Under the pieces are notes generated by a model, which saw only the letters and a program-made list of their open reading frames with translations, was not told the origin of the DNA and did not search any database. Of a stretch of 64,000 bases of DNA, positions 46,423-58,297 are shown one piece after another. Origin of the DNA: Lactuca virosa (lineage: Eukaryota > Streptophyta > Magnoliopsida > Asterales > Asteraceae); assembly GCA_928212115.1 (NCBI GenBank), contig CAKMRJ010003334.1:105542836-105606835 (forward strand), written 5' to 3'. Each line of letters starts with the position of its first letter. Positions within the stretch are counted from its first letter, which is position 1. A program made the translations under genes and the position numbers.

Positions 46423-49291
46423 TGTCACACCCCCGAACCAGACGGCGGAAACGTCCGAGGGCTCGCGTGACTCAAATTGAATATCATCACAATGATTATA
46501 CATGAAACACAACATAAACTTCACCATGCATTAATACATTACAACTGACATTGTTCACATCAAGTACATTGTCTAAATATTACATATCCATAACATAAAT
46601 TGTTTGAGAGTTTTCAAACATAACATCCTAACATACTTGGTATTACTCTTCAGCTTACCTGTTACCTGAGAATACAAGTTATTTTGAAAACGTCAACATA
46701 TGGAATGTTGGTGAGTTCATAATCAGCTTTGTTATAAAAATGTTTTGTGTAGTACATAAAACCCAGAAAATCCGATATTTTCTGATAAGACAATTGTTTA
46801 TACCAAAGTGTGAAGATCCATAAGTTGTGCATGAATGATTTCAAAACGTGTATAAATGAGAAGAGCATTATAGTTATTGAAAGTACAAGTGAAGGATATT
46901 GATTTCCTCGAAAAACCCGATGTTTTCCGATAATATAATATAATTGTTTCAAATTGTTTATACCGTCACAACGAATGATTATGATTTTTCCTTGATTACT
47001 CGGATAGTACTGGATTCATCTTATTTATGTGAGTCGTTATAACCATGCATGATAATGACTAGTTCGTCTGTCTTGGCATTCTAGCGGACGGACGCTGGAA
47101 TTGATCTTAAGATTTTGTCACCCTAGACTGGCCGAGTGTAACTGTAGCGAACAACTGAGGTGTGGGGGAGTCACCCCCGTATAGATCTATACACAAAACT
47201 CTCGCTCTCCCTCCAGGAGACTTTGATTATAACTACAGACTACGAACGACACTTAGGGTGTCGCCCGTTATTACTCACTTAATCCAAACGAAATTGATTA
47301 CCATTGATTAACGACCAGTATTTGTTTACTTGAATTGAAGGTAAGCCTAACAAACGAGGAGAAGAGGATTACAAAGTCCTGCTAATTACGTGTGTTATTT
47401 AAGGCTGTTGGTTATAGAAAGGACGCGTTGGCCCATTTCACATTTGATTTAATTGGACCTTACTAGCAATGCTAATGGGCCACTGAGGCCCAATAGCACA
47501 TAGAAGCCATTGAGGGTCCCTTAAACATGTATTGGGTCACAGGAGGCCCAATAGACATGTGTTATTATTGTTAGGCCCAAAAGTCATGTCGATGGGCACG
47601 AAGGCCCAATAAGCATGATTAGGATCTTTTAAGCCCAACTATTTGAATATTTACTTGTTTTAGGTATAGTATAATTGTCGGAAGTTTGATTGAACAATTG
47701 TTAAATTCGCAACGGCACGAAACTTGTCGATTGTTTATAACGATATTTGAAAATATATGTATATTCTTCATTCTATTTTCATAAGTGTAATTTGGTATTT
47801 TTTTGACCCAAATATCTTAATAATAAAATAATTGACTCAAAATATTGGTTTGACCCATTCAGCCCTTTTCTAATAAAATGACAATTTTAGTCCCTTATAA
47901 AAAAAAGACATTTTAGGCCCTTAAACCATTTTCTTGACATTTTTGACCCATACGCTTGTTTAAGTAATGTTTTTAGCTCAAAATTTACTCTTTGGCAGTT
48001 TCAGCCCCTTCAGTAAGGAGTTTTTCGTTAAAGTCCAAGCTTTTCGCAACTTTTACAATTTTGGCCCAAATTCCAAAAACTTTACATTTTTTATCCTTTT
48101 TGGAAAAAATCATTTAACCCCTGAAATAGGTTTGTTTACCCTTTTACCCCCTGTTTTGAGAAAGTTGTACCATTTCAGTCCCTTGAAAATCATATTTTCG
48201 CAATTTTTGGGCCTATGGGCCGAAAAGCCCAAAAATTGGCCCATTAAGCTACAAATTACATTTCTAGTCCTTTGAAGAGCATAATATTCATAAAAACATT
48301 TATTTTAACTGTTTTGACTCTTTTGTCCTTAAGAAACCGTGAATGACAATTTTTAACCCAACTTTTGTTTATTTGACAAATATAGTCCAAAAATGAGTTT
48401 TATGTTGCAATATGTTTATTATAACCTTAGAGGGTAATTTTTTTTGACTTTTTTAGTGTAATATATCTTAGATCATGTTTATTTTCCTTCTTGTGCCATA
48501 GATCTCGAGATTTCTTTCCTTTTTGGTTACATATTACCACATAAACACATAAAATCACACATACATACATGAAATCACACATAACATACCATACACATAG
48601 ATCTACTACACATTTTACTTGTATTTCCCCCATAAAACTTGTGAAAACCGAAAATAGAGGGGTATGAACTCACCTTTTCTTGTTGTTTTCGATTTGAAGA
48701 AGAAAGGGAAGAGTTGATGCTATTTTTCGGCCCTAGCAAGCTTTCTTGGGTTGATTTCAAACTTAAGAAGCTTCTAAGGAGTAGATCACGAAATTGTGTG
48801 AGTTAGGAAGAAGTTTTGATGAAATAAAGAGACTAGGTTATGGATCTAAACAATAACTTACAATGATGATGATTATTGTGAATAACCTTCTTGAAAAGCC
48901 CTAACTCTCGAAAATTTTGAAGAGAAGTGAAGAAGTTGTTGTGAGTTCTTGAGAGAAGCTTAAGTGAATTGTGTGTGTGTGTTTTTCNNNNNNNNNNNNN
49001 AAAATGTTAAAATAAATGAAAGTGGGTCCAATTAGGGCCTATTTAGAGTTCTAAGCCAAAATAGTCAAATTGGAAGCTTATTGGTCCATTAGGCCCAATA
49101 AAAATCCTAGTCCAAATGGACTTAAACCGGGATTTTTAGGGTTTCCAATTTTTTTTGACTATTTGAATGTTTGTATAGAGTATTTGATGGAATTTTGTGT
49201 CATTGAATAAGCACCATACATGTTTTCAAGTTTTAATACAATGTTATCTTTGTTAAGGGTTTTACAAGCATCAAAATTCCTAGTTGTGACA
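46423..49291 (-). repeat. LTR B, shared middle LTR, with assembly gap
   Basis: TGTCACACCC…GTTGTGACA. It serves as 5' LTR of E1 and 3' LTR of E2. About 330 bp present in LTR C (about 57681-57993) are missing around the N run. Many single-base deletions relative to both A and C cluster between about 47700 and 49300. Confidence 0.9.
48988..49000. other. Assembly gap (13 N)
   Basis: The LTR alignment shows that roughly 300-330 bp belong here, so the N count does not reflect the real gap size. Confidence 0.97.
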
Positions 49292-49303
49292 TCATCCCCC
49301 GTT
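49292..49303 (-). promoter_or_regulatory. E2 polypurine tract
   Basis: tcatcccccgtt, adjoining LTR B; purine-rich on the minus strand. Confidence 0.75.
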
Positions 49304-49335
49304 AGAGGGAATTTGTCCCGAAATTCTTTTTAAGG

Positions 49336-50547
49336 CTAGATTTGAGAATACGAGAATAGGTGAGGGTACTTCTGCTTCATCTGGTCTTCGCGTTCCCATG
49401 TGAATTCTGGTCCGCGTTTCGCGTTCCACCGAACTTTCACAATCGGAATGCGACTGGTTCTTCGATGAACAGGAGATTCTCGTTGATTTCGATTTCTTCT
49501 AATGGAATGACGAGAGTTTCGTCGGATAAGCACTTCTTTAAATTGGAAACATGGAACACGGGGTGTACATGCTGAGCTCAGCGGGTAGCTGCAGTCTATA
49601 AGCCACTGGACCGATTCGGGCAAGAATCTCGAAGGGTCCAATGTATCGGGGTTTAGTTTTCCCCGTTTCCCAAAACGAATCACCCCTTTCCAGGGAGAGA
49701 CCTTTAACAACACCCGATCCCCGACTTTAAATTCCAAGGGCTTTCGCCGCTTATCGGCGTAGTAGCTCTTCTGTCTGTCTCGTGATGATTGCAGTCGGGC
49801 TCTGATCTGAATTATCTTCTCGGTCGTTTCGCGTATGATTTCTGGTCCCGTTAATGCATTGCCTGGTGTTTGTCCTCTTGCTAGCTGAGTGTCACCTACC
49901 TCAGCCCAACACAACGGTGATCTACATTTACGCCCATACAATGCCTCGAAAGGAGCAACTTTGATGCTTGAGTGATAACTGTTGTTGTACGAGAATTCGA
50001 TCAAAGGCAAGTGGGTATCCCACGACCTTCCAAAGTCTATCACACATGCGCGAAGCATATCTTCTAGCGTTTGAATGTTTCGCTCGCTTTGACCATCCGT
50101 TTGTGGGTGGTAGGCAGTGCTCATGTCAAGTTGTGTTCCCATAGCTTTCTGAAGCGATTGCCAAAAGCGTGAAGTAAACCTACTATCTCTATCTGAGATG
50201 ATAGATATTGGCACTCCGTGGAGTCTCACGATTTCCTTGATATAGATCCTTGTCAGTCGTTCCATCTTGTATGACTCTTTTATTGGCAGGAAATGAGCGG
50301 ATTTTGTCAACCTGTCAACTATTACCCATATGGTATCCAAACCATCAGTCGTCTTGGGTAGTTTGGTCACAAAGTCCATAGTAATCCTTTCCCATTTCCA
50401 CTCGGGAATTACTGGTTGTTGTAGTAATCCCGAGGGCTTCTGATATTCCACCTTTACTTTAGCACACGTGAGGCACTTGCTAACGTAAGTGGCAATTTCT
50501 GCCTTCATGTTAGGCCACCAATAATGTTGCTTGATATCCAAGTACAT
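49336..50547 (-). pseudogene. E2 integrase and C-terminal tail, nearly intact
   Basis: One 403-codon frame. The zinc-finger Cys pair KCLTCAKVKVEYQKP, the core MDFVTKLPKT, IISDRDSRFTSRFW and YHPQTDGQSERNIQTLEDML are all present, so the D-D-E residues are kept. Then FSYNNSYHSSIKVAPFEALYGRKC, EFKVGDRVLLKVSPWKGVIRFGKRGKLNP, and a stretch in the wrong frame (about 49440-49640). The chromodomain-like end IVKVRWNAKRGPEFTWERED returns in frame. The wrong-frame stretch results from single-base losses and a 42-bp deletion at about 49454 relative to E1, near the low-quality gap region. The frame begins within the zinc finger; upstream residues are in another frame (50729-50505). Confidence 0.88.
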
Positions 50548-50725
50548 TTTATCTGAACCCGGATGGATGGAGTATCGTGTCTTGTGGGCCCATTCATGAC
50601 TACTTCTCTGAATCCCCCAAGTTTAGGGATCCAAATGCGGTTCATGAAATAATATGCTCCGTCCTCCTTCACTTCGAAATTCTTTTCCATTCCACGTAAC
50701 GCTTCGCTTGTTTTGTTTTCTGCCT

Positions 50726-52064
50726 TCATGGCATCGAACTGGGTGCTCTGATTTGCGAGGTCAGGTGGGATTGAATGGTTATGGAGAGAGTCTTCAAACG
50801 ACGATTCGAGTATTCTTTTCGACTCAAGGCATCAGCTACCACGTTAGCCTTTCCTGGGTGGTACTTGATTTCGCACTCATAATCGTTCAGCAGTTCAACC
50901 CATCTTCGTTGCCTCATGTTTAGCTCCTTTTGATTTAAAATATGTTGGAGACTCTTGTGGTCAGTGAAAATGGTGCACTTGGTACCATAAAGGTAGTGCC
51001 TCCAAATCTTCAAGGCGAAGACCACAGCTCCCAATTCAAGATCATGGGTGGTATAATTCACCTCATGTGTCTTTAGTTGTCGGGACGCATAAGCTATCAC
51101 CTTCCCACGCTGCATGAGTACACAGCCTAAACCCTGATTCGATGCATCACAGTAAACTACGAAGTCCTCTGTTCCCTCTGGTAGTGATAATACCGGTGCA
51201 CTGCAGAGTGCTTGCTTCAGAGTTCGGAATGCAGCTTCTTGCTTATCCGTCCATTCAAAGGGTACACCCTTTTGCGTAAGCAAGGTAAGTGGCTTGGCTG
51301 TTTTGGAGAAGTTCTGAATGAACCTCCAGTAATAGCCTGCGAGACCTAAAAATTGACGAATTTCTGTGGGTGTCGTTGGGATCGCCCATCCTTCGATGGC
51401 TTTGACCTTAGAAGGATCCACATGTATCCCTTCTTGACTAACAACATGACCCAAAAAGTTCACACTACGGAGCCAGAACTCACACTTAGAGAGTTTTGCG
51501 TATAGTTTTTCGGTTCTTAGGGTTTCTAAGATTTGCCGGAGATGTCGGCCGTGCTCCTCTTCGCTTCGAGAATAGACTAGAATATCGTCGATGAAAACGA
51601 TGACAAAGTTGTCGAGGAATGGTCGGCAGATTCGATTCATTAGGTCCATGAATGCGGCAGGGGCATTCGTTAGACCGAAGGGCATTACGACAAATTCATA
51701 ATGTCCATAACGAGTTCGGAAAGCGGTTTGGGGATATCCTCTTCCCGGACTTGAGTTGGTGGTATCCGGATCGCAGATCTATCTTAGAGAAGTAACTTGC
51801 TCCTTGGAGTTGGTCAAAAAGACCGTCGATTCGCGGAAGTGGATAGCGATTTTTGATAGTGAGCTTATTTAGTTCTCTGTAGTCAATACACATCCTAAAG
51901 GAACCGTCTTTCTTCTTAACAAAGAGAACCGGAGCTCCCCAAGGTGAGAAACTGGGTCGGATGAATCTTTTGTCCAAAAGTTCGCTGAGTTGGCTGGACA
52001 GCTCTTGCATTTCCGCAGGAGCCAATCTGTAGGGCGATTTGGCGATGGGTGTAGCTCCTGGCAC
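50726..52064 (-). pseudogene. E2 reverse transcriptase and RNase H
   Basis: First frame (52064-51696): PGATPIAKSPYRLAPAEMQE, GAPVLFVKKKDGSFRMCIDY, PLPRIDGLFDQLQGASYFSK. It loses frame by single-base deletions at about 51723 and 51750, where E1 has one base more. Second frame (51685-50726, 319 codons) is continuous: VMPFGLTNAPAAFMDLMNRI, catalytic FIDDILVYSRSEEEH, FLGHVVSQEGI, GLAGYYWRFIQNFSK, RNase H VVYCDASNQGLG, YASRQLKTHEVNYTTHDLEL, FTDHKSLQHILNQKELNMRQ and KYHPGKANVVADALSRKE. All catalytic motifs are intact. Only the two homopolymer-type indels break the protein. Confidence 0.88.
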
Positions 52065-53344
52065 GAGGTCAATTCGGAACTCGACTTGTCTTTCTGGGGT
52101 ATCCCCGGAAGATCTTCAGGAAAGACATCTGGGAAATCGCAAGCCACTGGGATGTTTCGAATATTGACCTCTTCTTTGGACTTATCCACTATATGAGCCA
52201 GAAACGTCAAGTCCTTCTTTCGTAGATACTTATGTGCCTTAATGCACGAGATAAGACGAAGGTTCGTGCTGGGTTTGTCTCCGTATATAATTAGGGTTTC
52301 GCGATTTGGGAGGTGAAGGCGAACGACCTTCTCGTGACACATAATTTCAGCATGGTGGGGGCTTAACCAGTCCATGCCGATAATCACATCAAAACTCCTA
52401 ATGGATACAGACATTAAGTTTATTTGAAAGACGTGATGGTTCAAGGTCAGGGTACATCCGATGTAGATTTCCCCAGTGGATTCTGTTTTCCCATTAGCCA
52501 TTTCCACCGTAAAGGTTTCATTAAGCTTCTGGGGTTGTTGTTTTAACAAGTGTTTGAATCTATTACTTACAAAGCTTCGTTCTGCCCCGGTATCGAATAG
52601 GATGCATGCATAAGTGTGGTTTAGGAGAAACGTACCGGTGACAATAGCGGGATCCTGAACCGCTTCTCCCTGACCCATGGTCAGCACTCTTCCTGCTCCT
52701 CCATTCCCAGGGTTGTTGATGTTGGGGCAGTTTCGACGGAAATGCCCAGTCTTTCCACATCCATAGCAGGTGTGGCTTGGTCCCGCATTATTGCCGCTGT
52801 TGTTGGTGTTGTTGTTGTTGTTGTTGTTGCGGTTGTTGTTGTTGTTGTTGTTTCCTTGCTGCTGGTTCTGGGGAGGATAGGTCCTGCAATATTTTGCCGT
52901 GTGACCCTTTCGATTGCAACTGGTACAATGCATCTCCCTGCATTCGCCATTATGATGGAGACTGCACTTGTTGCACTTTGGGAGATTCCCGGAATACTGC
53001 CTAGGGGCACTTGGAGTAGCTGAGACTGGAGCATGTGGTGTGGAGGGTACTTGGGTGGTTGCAGCATTGACTGTCACTGTTTGTTGCTTCTTTGACGACT
53101 CTGAGCCTTGTCGCCCCTTTCTCTTGTTATTCTTTCCTTTCTTGTTGTCACTCTCCTTCTTGCCTTCAGTTTCCCCTGGCTTCTCGCCCTTCTTGTTGTT
53201 GTGGTCGTACAGTTTCTTGGCCAACCTCTTGGCACTGTCGAAGGTTTCGGGATTTGCAGCTATCACATTTCCTTGAATTGGGGAGGTTAATCCCCAGATG
53301 AATCGTTCGATTTTCTTCCCTCTGAAGTAATCATGCCAGGGCAC
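51869..53344 (-). pseudogene. E2 gag C-terminal half and protease
   Basis: A 491-codon frame. It continues gag after a one-base shift (KKIERFIWGLTSPIQG), then a Lys-rich linker, Cys/His modules CNKCSLHHNGEC, CTSCNRKGHTAKYC and CYGCGKTGHFRRNC, an Asn-rich run one residue longer than in E1, the protease LFDTGAERSF and GMDWLSPHHAE, and DFPDVFPEDLPGIP. There the frame is lost in a C-run, and the rest of this frame is not pol. The protease core is intact. Confidence 0.88.
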
Positions 53345-53907
53345 AACAGTGACAGTTCGCTAAACCTTGATATGTATGCATCAATGTCGGAGTTGCGGAC
53401 GGTGAGATTCCATAACTCTTGCTCCATTTTCTGAATTTCGCCTCGCGGGCAGTACTCGACCATCAACATTTCTTTCAACTCCGCCCACGGCATGGCGTTG
53501 GCTACGGGGAGAGTCATGGCCTCTACATGTCCATTCCACCAGGTGAGAGCTTGGTCAACGAATGTGCATGCGGCAAACTTCACTTTCATCTCCTCGGGGC
53601 ATTCACATATCTCAAATACCGATTCCACCTTTTCAATCCATCTCTTTAGGGTTATCATTCCACCCGTGCCATTAAAGGTTCGTGGCTTGGCGTTGGTGAA
53701 GTCCTTGTAAGAGCATGTCTTGGTAGGTCCTTGATTTATTCCGTTGTTCGAACTTCCAGCCCCTTGTCCATTGCCTCCACCATTGTTCCCTTGGTGGATT
53801 TGCGCCATGGCTGCCGTGACTGCAGCAGATACAGCTGCTTGAAATGCAGCTGAGTTGATTTCTGGTGGGGTTGGCTCAGGGTTTCCACGGGTTGGTCGTT
53901 GAGGCAT
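53287..53907 (-). pseudogene. E2 gag N-terminal half
   Basis: The frame starts MPQRPTRGNPEPTPPEINSA, the correct gag start, and runs through the Ala-rich AAVSAAVTAAMAQIHQG, TFNGTGGMITLKRWIEKVES, CTFVDQALTWWNGHVEAMTL and LSLLCPGMITSEG. It then shifts at a T-run (one T fewer than E1, near 53315) into a short wrong-frame end. The capsid-like domain is otherwise complete. Confidence 0.88.
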
Positions 53908-54277
53908 CTTTCTGTCATTGAACGGAAAGATGTTGAGTGCCTATGATTTTTGTGAGTTTGTGGTCCTATAAACTAGGTGTATTGCATGTACTTAAGTAGT
54001 ATCACATGTTAACATACAATCATGGATACATAACACATAACAGATAACAACATCACAATAGAACACATATATTTTTCCATTAATAATATCCGTACTTTGA
54101 TACATGAAAATTTGCTCGAAAGAGCATACATAAGTGGTGCAAGTTCGGCAGCGTAACGACTCTATGAGTAGTGTAATCACTTAAACATAGAGTCGATGGT
54201 ACATAGCATAGATCATAGTACTAGTAGGGTAAGGCTGGTCCTAACACTCTAAGGAGCGCTCGACGGCGGCAGCGAGG

Positions 54278-54686
54278 TCATATACCAAAGTGTTGTGCCA
54301 ACAACTGGGCCATCTCAGTCATTTCTCCTAATGACTTCATCTCTTTCCTGTACGGCCTGCACCGCTCGTGCTTCCATGGCGAATAGTTGTTGCCGTAGAG
54401 CGGCAATCTCAGCTTCCGGAGAACGATTCTCTCTCGCGGGATTCCCTGGTGGGGCAGGGTGGTTCTGCTGCGTCTCACTGGTAGGTGGTGGTGTGACGGA
54501 ATCCTCGTTTGGGTCTTGTTCTTCCTCCATGTCGTCATCGGTCCCATCAAACTCGTAGTCTGTGTCCGTGTACTAGTTGGGCCCAATGCCCGGTGCTCCC
54601 CCTTGATCTCCCTCGGGTTCGTCCTCGATCATTCCGTGGGCCACTAAGACCTGATAAAACTGAATGCCCTGGTGCTCTCCTTCCAT
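54278..54686 (-). pseudogene. Extra ORF upstream of gag in E2
   Basis: The counterpart of 45602-46006 in E1, with the same ATG context and the same TAG at codon 38. It has one added codon in a GGT run and a one-base insertion at about 54328 that changes the last ~20 residues (…ERDEVIRRND). The coiled-coil core EAEIAALRQQLFAMEARAVQ is identical to E1. Confidence 0.5.
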
Positions 54687-55086
54687 GGTGACTGAGAGGA
54701 GGTATATGAATAAACTATTATTACTCCTAAGATGTTTTAATTATTATGTAAATTGAGTTGATGTTCTCTTCTTGGTAACAAAGGGTATGTTTTTAGGTTT
54801 ACCGACCATCAAGGTTTCCCAGGGGCATGTGATAGTTGTACTTCGGAGAAAATGTAGTTGATCAGGCTACATTCACCCCTTAATACAACTAGGAACAGTC
54901 CCGACTTAACCGAGATGTCAGTATTATCTTATTTGATTTGGTATTATGTTCTTTTTCCTATATCGTACAAGTAGAGGTGTTTTATCGTTGTGTTTTATTT
55001 GTTTTGTTCAGAGTTGTTTTTGTCCCTCTTTTGTTTATAGTTGCATATCAATGTGTGGTTAGATATGCCAGTTCACTATAAACAAA

Positions 55087-55098
55087 GCTCTGATACCA
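55087..55098 (-). promoter_or_regulatory. E2 primer-binding site (tRNA-iMet)
   Basis: gctctgatacca, complement of tggtatcagagc, three bases from LTR C. Confidence 0.9.
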
Positions 55099-55101
55099 AC
55101 C

Positions 55102-58100
55102 TGTCACACCCCCGAACCAGACGGCGGAAACGTCCGAGGGCTCGCGTGACTCAAATTGAATATCATCACAATGATTATACATGAAACACAACATAAACTT
55201 CACCATGCATTAATACATTACAACTGACATTGTTCACATCAAGTACATTGTCTAAATATTACATATCCATAACATAAATTGTTTGAGAGTTTTCAAAACA
55301 TAACATCCTAACATACTTGGTATTACTCTTCAGCTTACCTGTTACCTGAGAATACAAGTTATTTTGAAAACGTCAACATATGGAATGTTGGTGAGTTCAT
55401 AATCAGCTTTGTTATAAAAATGTTTTGTGTAGTACATAAAACCCAGAAAATCCGATATTTTCTGATAAGACAATTGTTTATACCAAAGTGTGAAGATCCA
55501 TAAGTTTGTGCATGAATGATTTCAAAACGTGTATAAATGAGAAGAGCATTATAGTTATTGAAAGTACAAGTGAAGGATATTGATTTCCTCGAAAAACCCG
55601 ATGTTTTCCGATAATATAATATAATTGTTTCAAATTGTTATACCGTCACAACGAATGATTATGATTTTTCCTTGATTACTCGGATAGTACTGGATTCATC
55701 TATTTATGTGAGTCGTTATAACCATGCATGATAATGACTAGTTCGTCTGTCTTGGCATTCTAGCGGACGCTGGAATTGATCTTAAGATTTTGTCACCCTA
55801 GACTGGCCGAGTGTAACTGTAGCGAACAACTGAGGTGTGGGGGAGTCACCCCCGTATAGATCTATACACAAACTCTCGCTCTCCCTCCAGGAGACTTTGA
55901 TTATAACTACAGACTACGAACGACACTTAGAGGTGTCGCCCGTTATTACTCACTTAATCCAAACGAAATTGATTACCATTGATTAACGACCAGTATTTGT
56001 TTACTTGAATTGAAGGTAAGCCTAACAAACGAGGAGAAGAGGATTACAAAGTCCTGCTAATTACGTGTGTTATTTAAGGCTGTTGGTTATAGAAAGGACG
56101 CGTTGGCCCATTTCACATTTGATTTAATTGGACCTTACTAGCAATGCTAATGGGCCACTGAGGCCCAATAGCACATAGAAGCCATTGAGGGTCCCTTAAA
56201 CATGTATTGGGTCACAGGAGGCCCAATAGACATGTGTTATTATTGTTAGGCCCAAAAGTCATGTCGATGGGCCACGAAGGCCCAATAAGCATGATTAGGA
56301 TCTTTTAAGCCCAACTATTTGAATATTTACTTGTTTTAGGTATAGTATAATTGTCGGAAGTTTGATTGAACAATTGTTAAATTCGCAACGGCACGAAACT
56401 TGTCGATTGTTTATAACGATATTTGAAAATATATGTATATTCTTCATTCTATTTTCATAAGTTGTAATTTGGTATTTTTTTGACCCAAATATCTTAATAA
56501 TAAAATAATTGACTCAAAATATTGGTTTGACCCATTCAGCCCTTTTTCTAATGAAAATGACAATTTAAGTCCCTTATAAAAAAAAGACATTTTAGGCCCT
56601 TAAACCATTTTCTTGACATTTTTGACCCATACGCTTGTTTAAGTAATGTTTTTAGCTCAAAATTTACTCTTTGGCAGTTTCAGCCCCTTCAGTAAGGAGT
56701 TTTTCGGTTAAAGTCCAAGCTTTTCGCAACTTTTACAATTTTGGCCCAAATTCCAAAAACTTTACATTTTTTTATCCTTTTTGGAAAAAAAAATCATTTT
56801 AACCCCTTAAATAGTTTTGTTTACCCCTTTTACCCCCTGTTTTGAGAGTTGTATCATTTCAGTCCCTCGAAAATCATATTTTCGCAATTTTTGGGCCTAT
56901 GGGCCGAAAAGCCCAAAAATTGGCCCATTAAGCTACAAATTACATATCTAGTCCTTTGAAGAGCATAATATTCATAAAAACATTTATTTTAACTGTTTTG
57001 ACTCTTTTGGTCCTTAAGAAAACCGTGAATGACAAATTTTTAACCCAACTTCTGTTTATTTGACAAATATAGTCCAAAAACAAGTTTTATGTTGCAATAT
57101 GTTTATTATAACCTTAGAGGGTAATTTTTTTTTACTTGTATAGTGTAATATATCTTAGATCATGTTTATTTTCCTTCTTGTGCCATAGATCTCGAGATTT
57201 CTTTCCTTTTTTTGTTACATATTTACCACATAAACACATAAAATCACACATACATACATGAAATCACACATAACATACACATACACATAGATCTACACAT
57301 TTTACTTGTATTCTCCCCTATAAAACTTATGAAAACCGAAAATAGAGGGGTATAAACTCACCTTTTCTTGTTGTTTTCGATTTGAAGAAGAAAGGGAAGA
57401 GTTTGATGCTATTTTTCGGCCCTAGCAAGCTTCCTTGGGTTGATTTCAAACTTAAGAAGCTTCTAAGGAGTAGATCACGAAAATTGTGTGAGTTAGGAAG
57501 AAGTTTTGATGAAATAAAGAGACTAGGTTATGGATCTAAACAATAACTTACCAATAATGATGATTATTATGGAATAACCTTCTTGAAAAGTCGTAACTCT
57601 CGAAAATTTTGAAGGAGAAGTGAAGAAGTTGTTGTGAGTTCTTGAGAGAAGCTTAAGTGAATTGTGTGTGTGTGTTTTTCCTTTGGCCGAGAGATAAGAA
57701 GGAGAGAAGGAGAAGAGAGAGAGGTGAAAGGATGGATTGCATGGAGATTTGTGATGGTGCATGGAAGTCCATAATGTAATAAGGAGGTGGCTAACCCTCC
57801 TTATTTCATTAATTTCTATTTTTTTTTGTTTTCCTCTTGGGCCGAGAAAGAGAGAAGAGAAATGAGGATTTGGGCCTTTTGTGCTTAAGTCTCCTAATGT
57901 GAAGCCCAAGTTAATGGTTTTCGGCCCAATGGGCCCTTAAGAGGTTTTACGGCCCAATTTGGGTATTTTATTTCATTCTAGGCCTATTATGGCCCAAAAT
58001 GTTAAAATAAATGAAAGTGGGTCCAATTAGAGCCTATTTAAGAGTTCTAAACCCAAAAAATAGTCAAAATTGGAAGCATATTGGTCCATTGGGCCCAATA

Positions 58101-58297
58101 AGAAAATCCTAGCCCAAAATGGACTTAAACCGGGATTTTTAGGGTTTCCAATTTTTTTTGACTATTTGAATGTTTGTATAGAGCATTTGATGGAATTTTG
58201 TAGTCATTGAATAAGCACCATACATGTTTTCAAGTTTTAACTACAATGTTATCTTTGTTAAGGGTTTTACAAAGCATCAGAATTCCCAGTTGTGACA
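55102..58297 (-). repeat. LTR C (5' LTR of E2), 3196 bp, intact
   Basis: TGTCACACCC…CAGTTGTGACA. It is the only LTR of the array without gap or insertion and serves as the reference. About 20 tgggcc/ggccca motifs lie at 56105-56310, 56735-56930 and 57838-58115. The frame at 57523-57909 and its equivalents in A and B are incidental. Confidence 0.93.

Larger units (their letters stand above)
33030..58297 (-). mobile_element. Tandem gypsy array: LTR A - E1 - LTR B - E2 - LTR C
   Basis: Three LTRs (tgtcacaccc…tgtgaca) and two internal domains share one orientation, with the middle LTR shared. Each internal domain is bordered on its right by a primer-binding site (complement of tggtatcagagc) and on its left by a polypurine tract. 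The outermost flanks are ccatc (33025-33029) and ctatc (58298-58302), a 5-bp duplication with one mismatch. Nothing suggests a duplication around LTR B. Such three-LTR arrays arise by unequal recombination between LTRs. The whole block lies in S2. LTR A is further disturbed by Copia sequence and a direct duplication. Confidence 0.88.

Noticed and set aside
46423..49291. LTR B as two separate adjacent LTRs of independent insertions
   Set aside because: Only one LTR copy is present, with a PBS on one side and a PPT on the other and no duplicated target site between.
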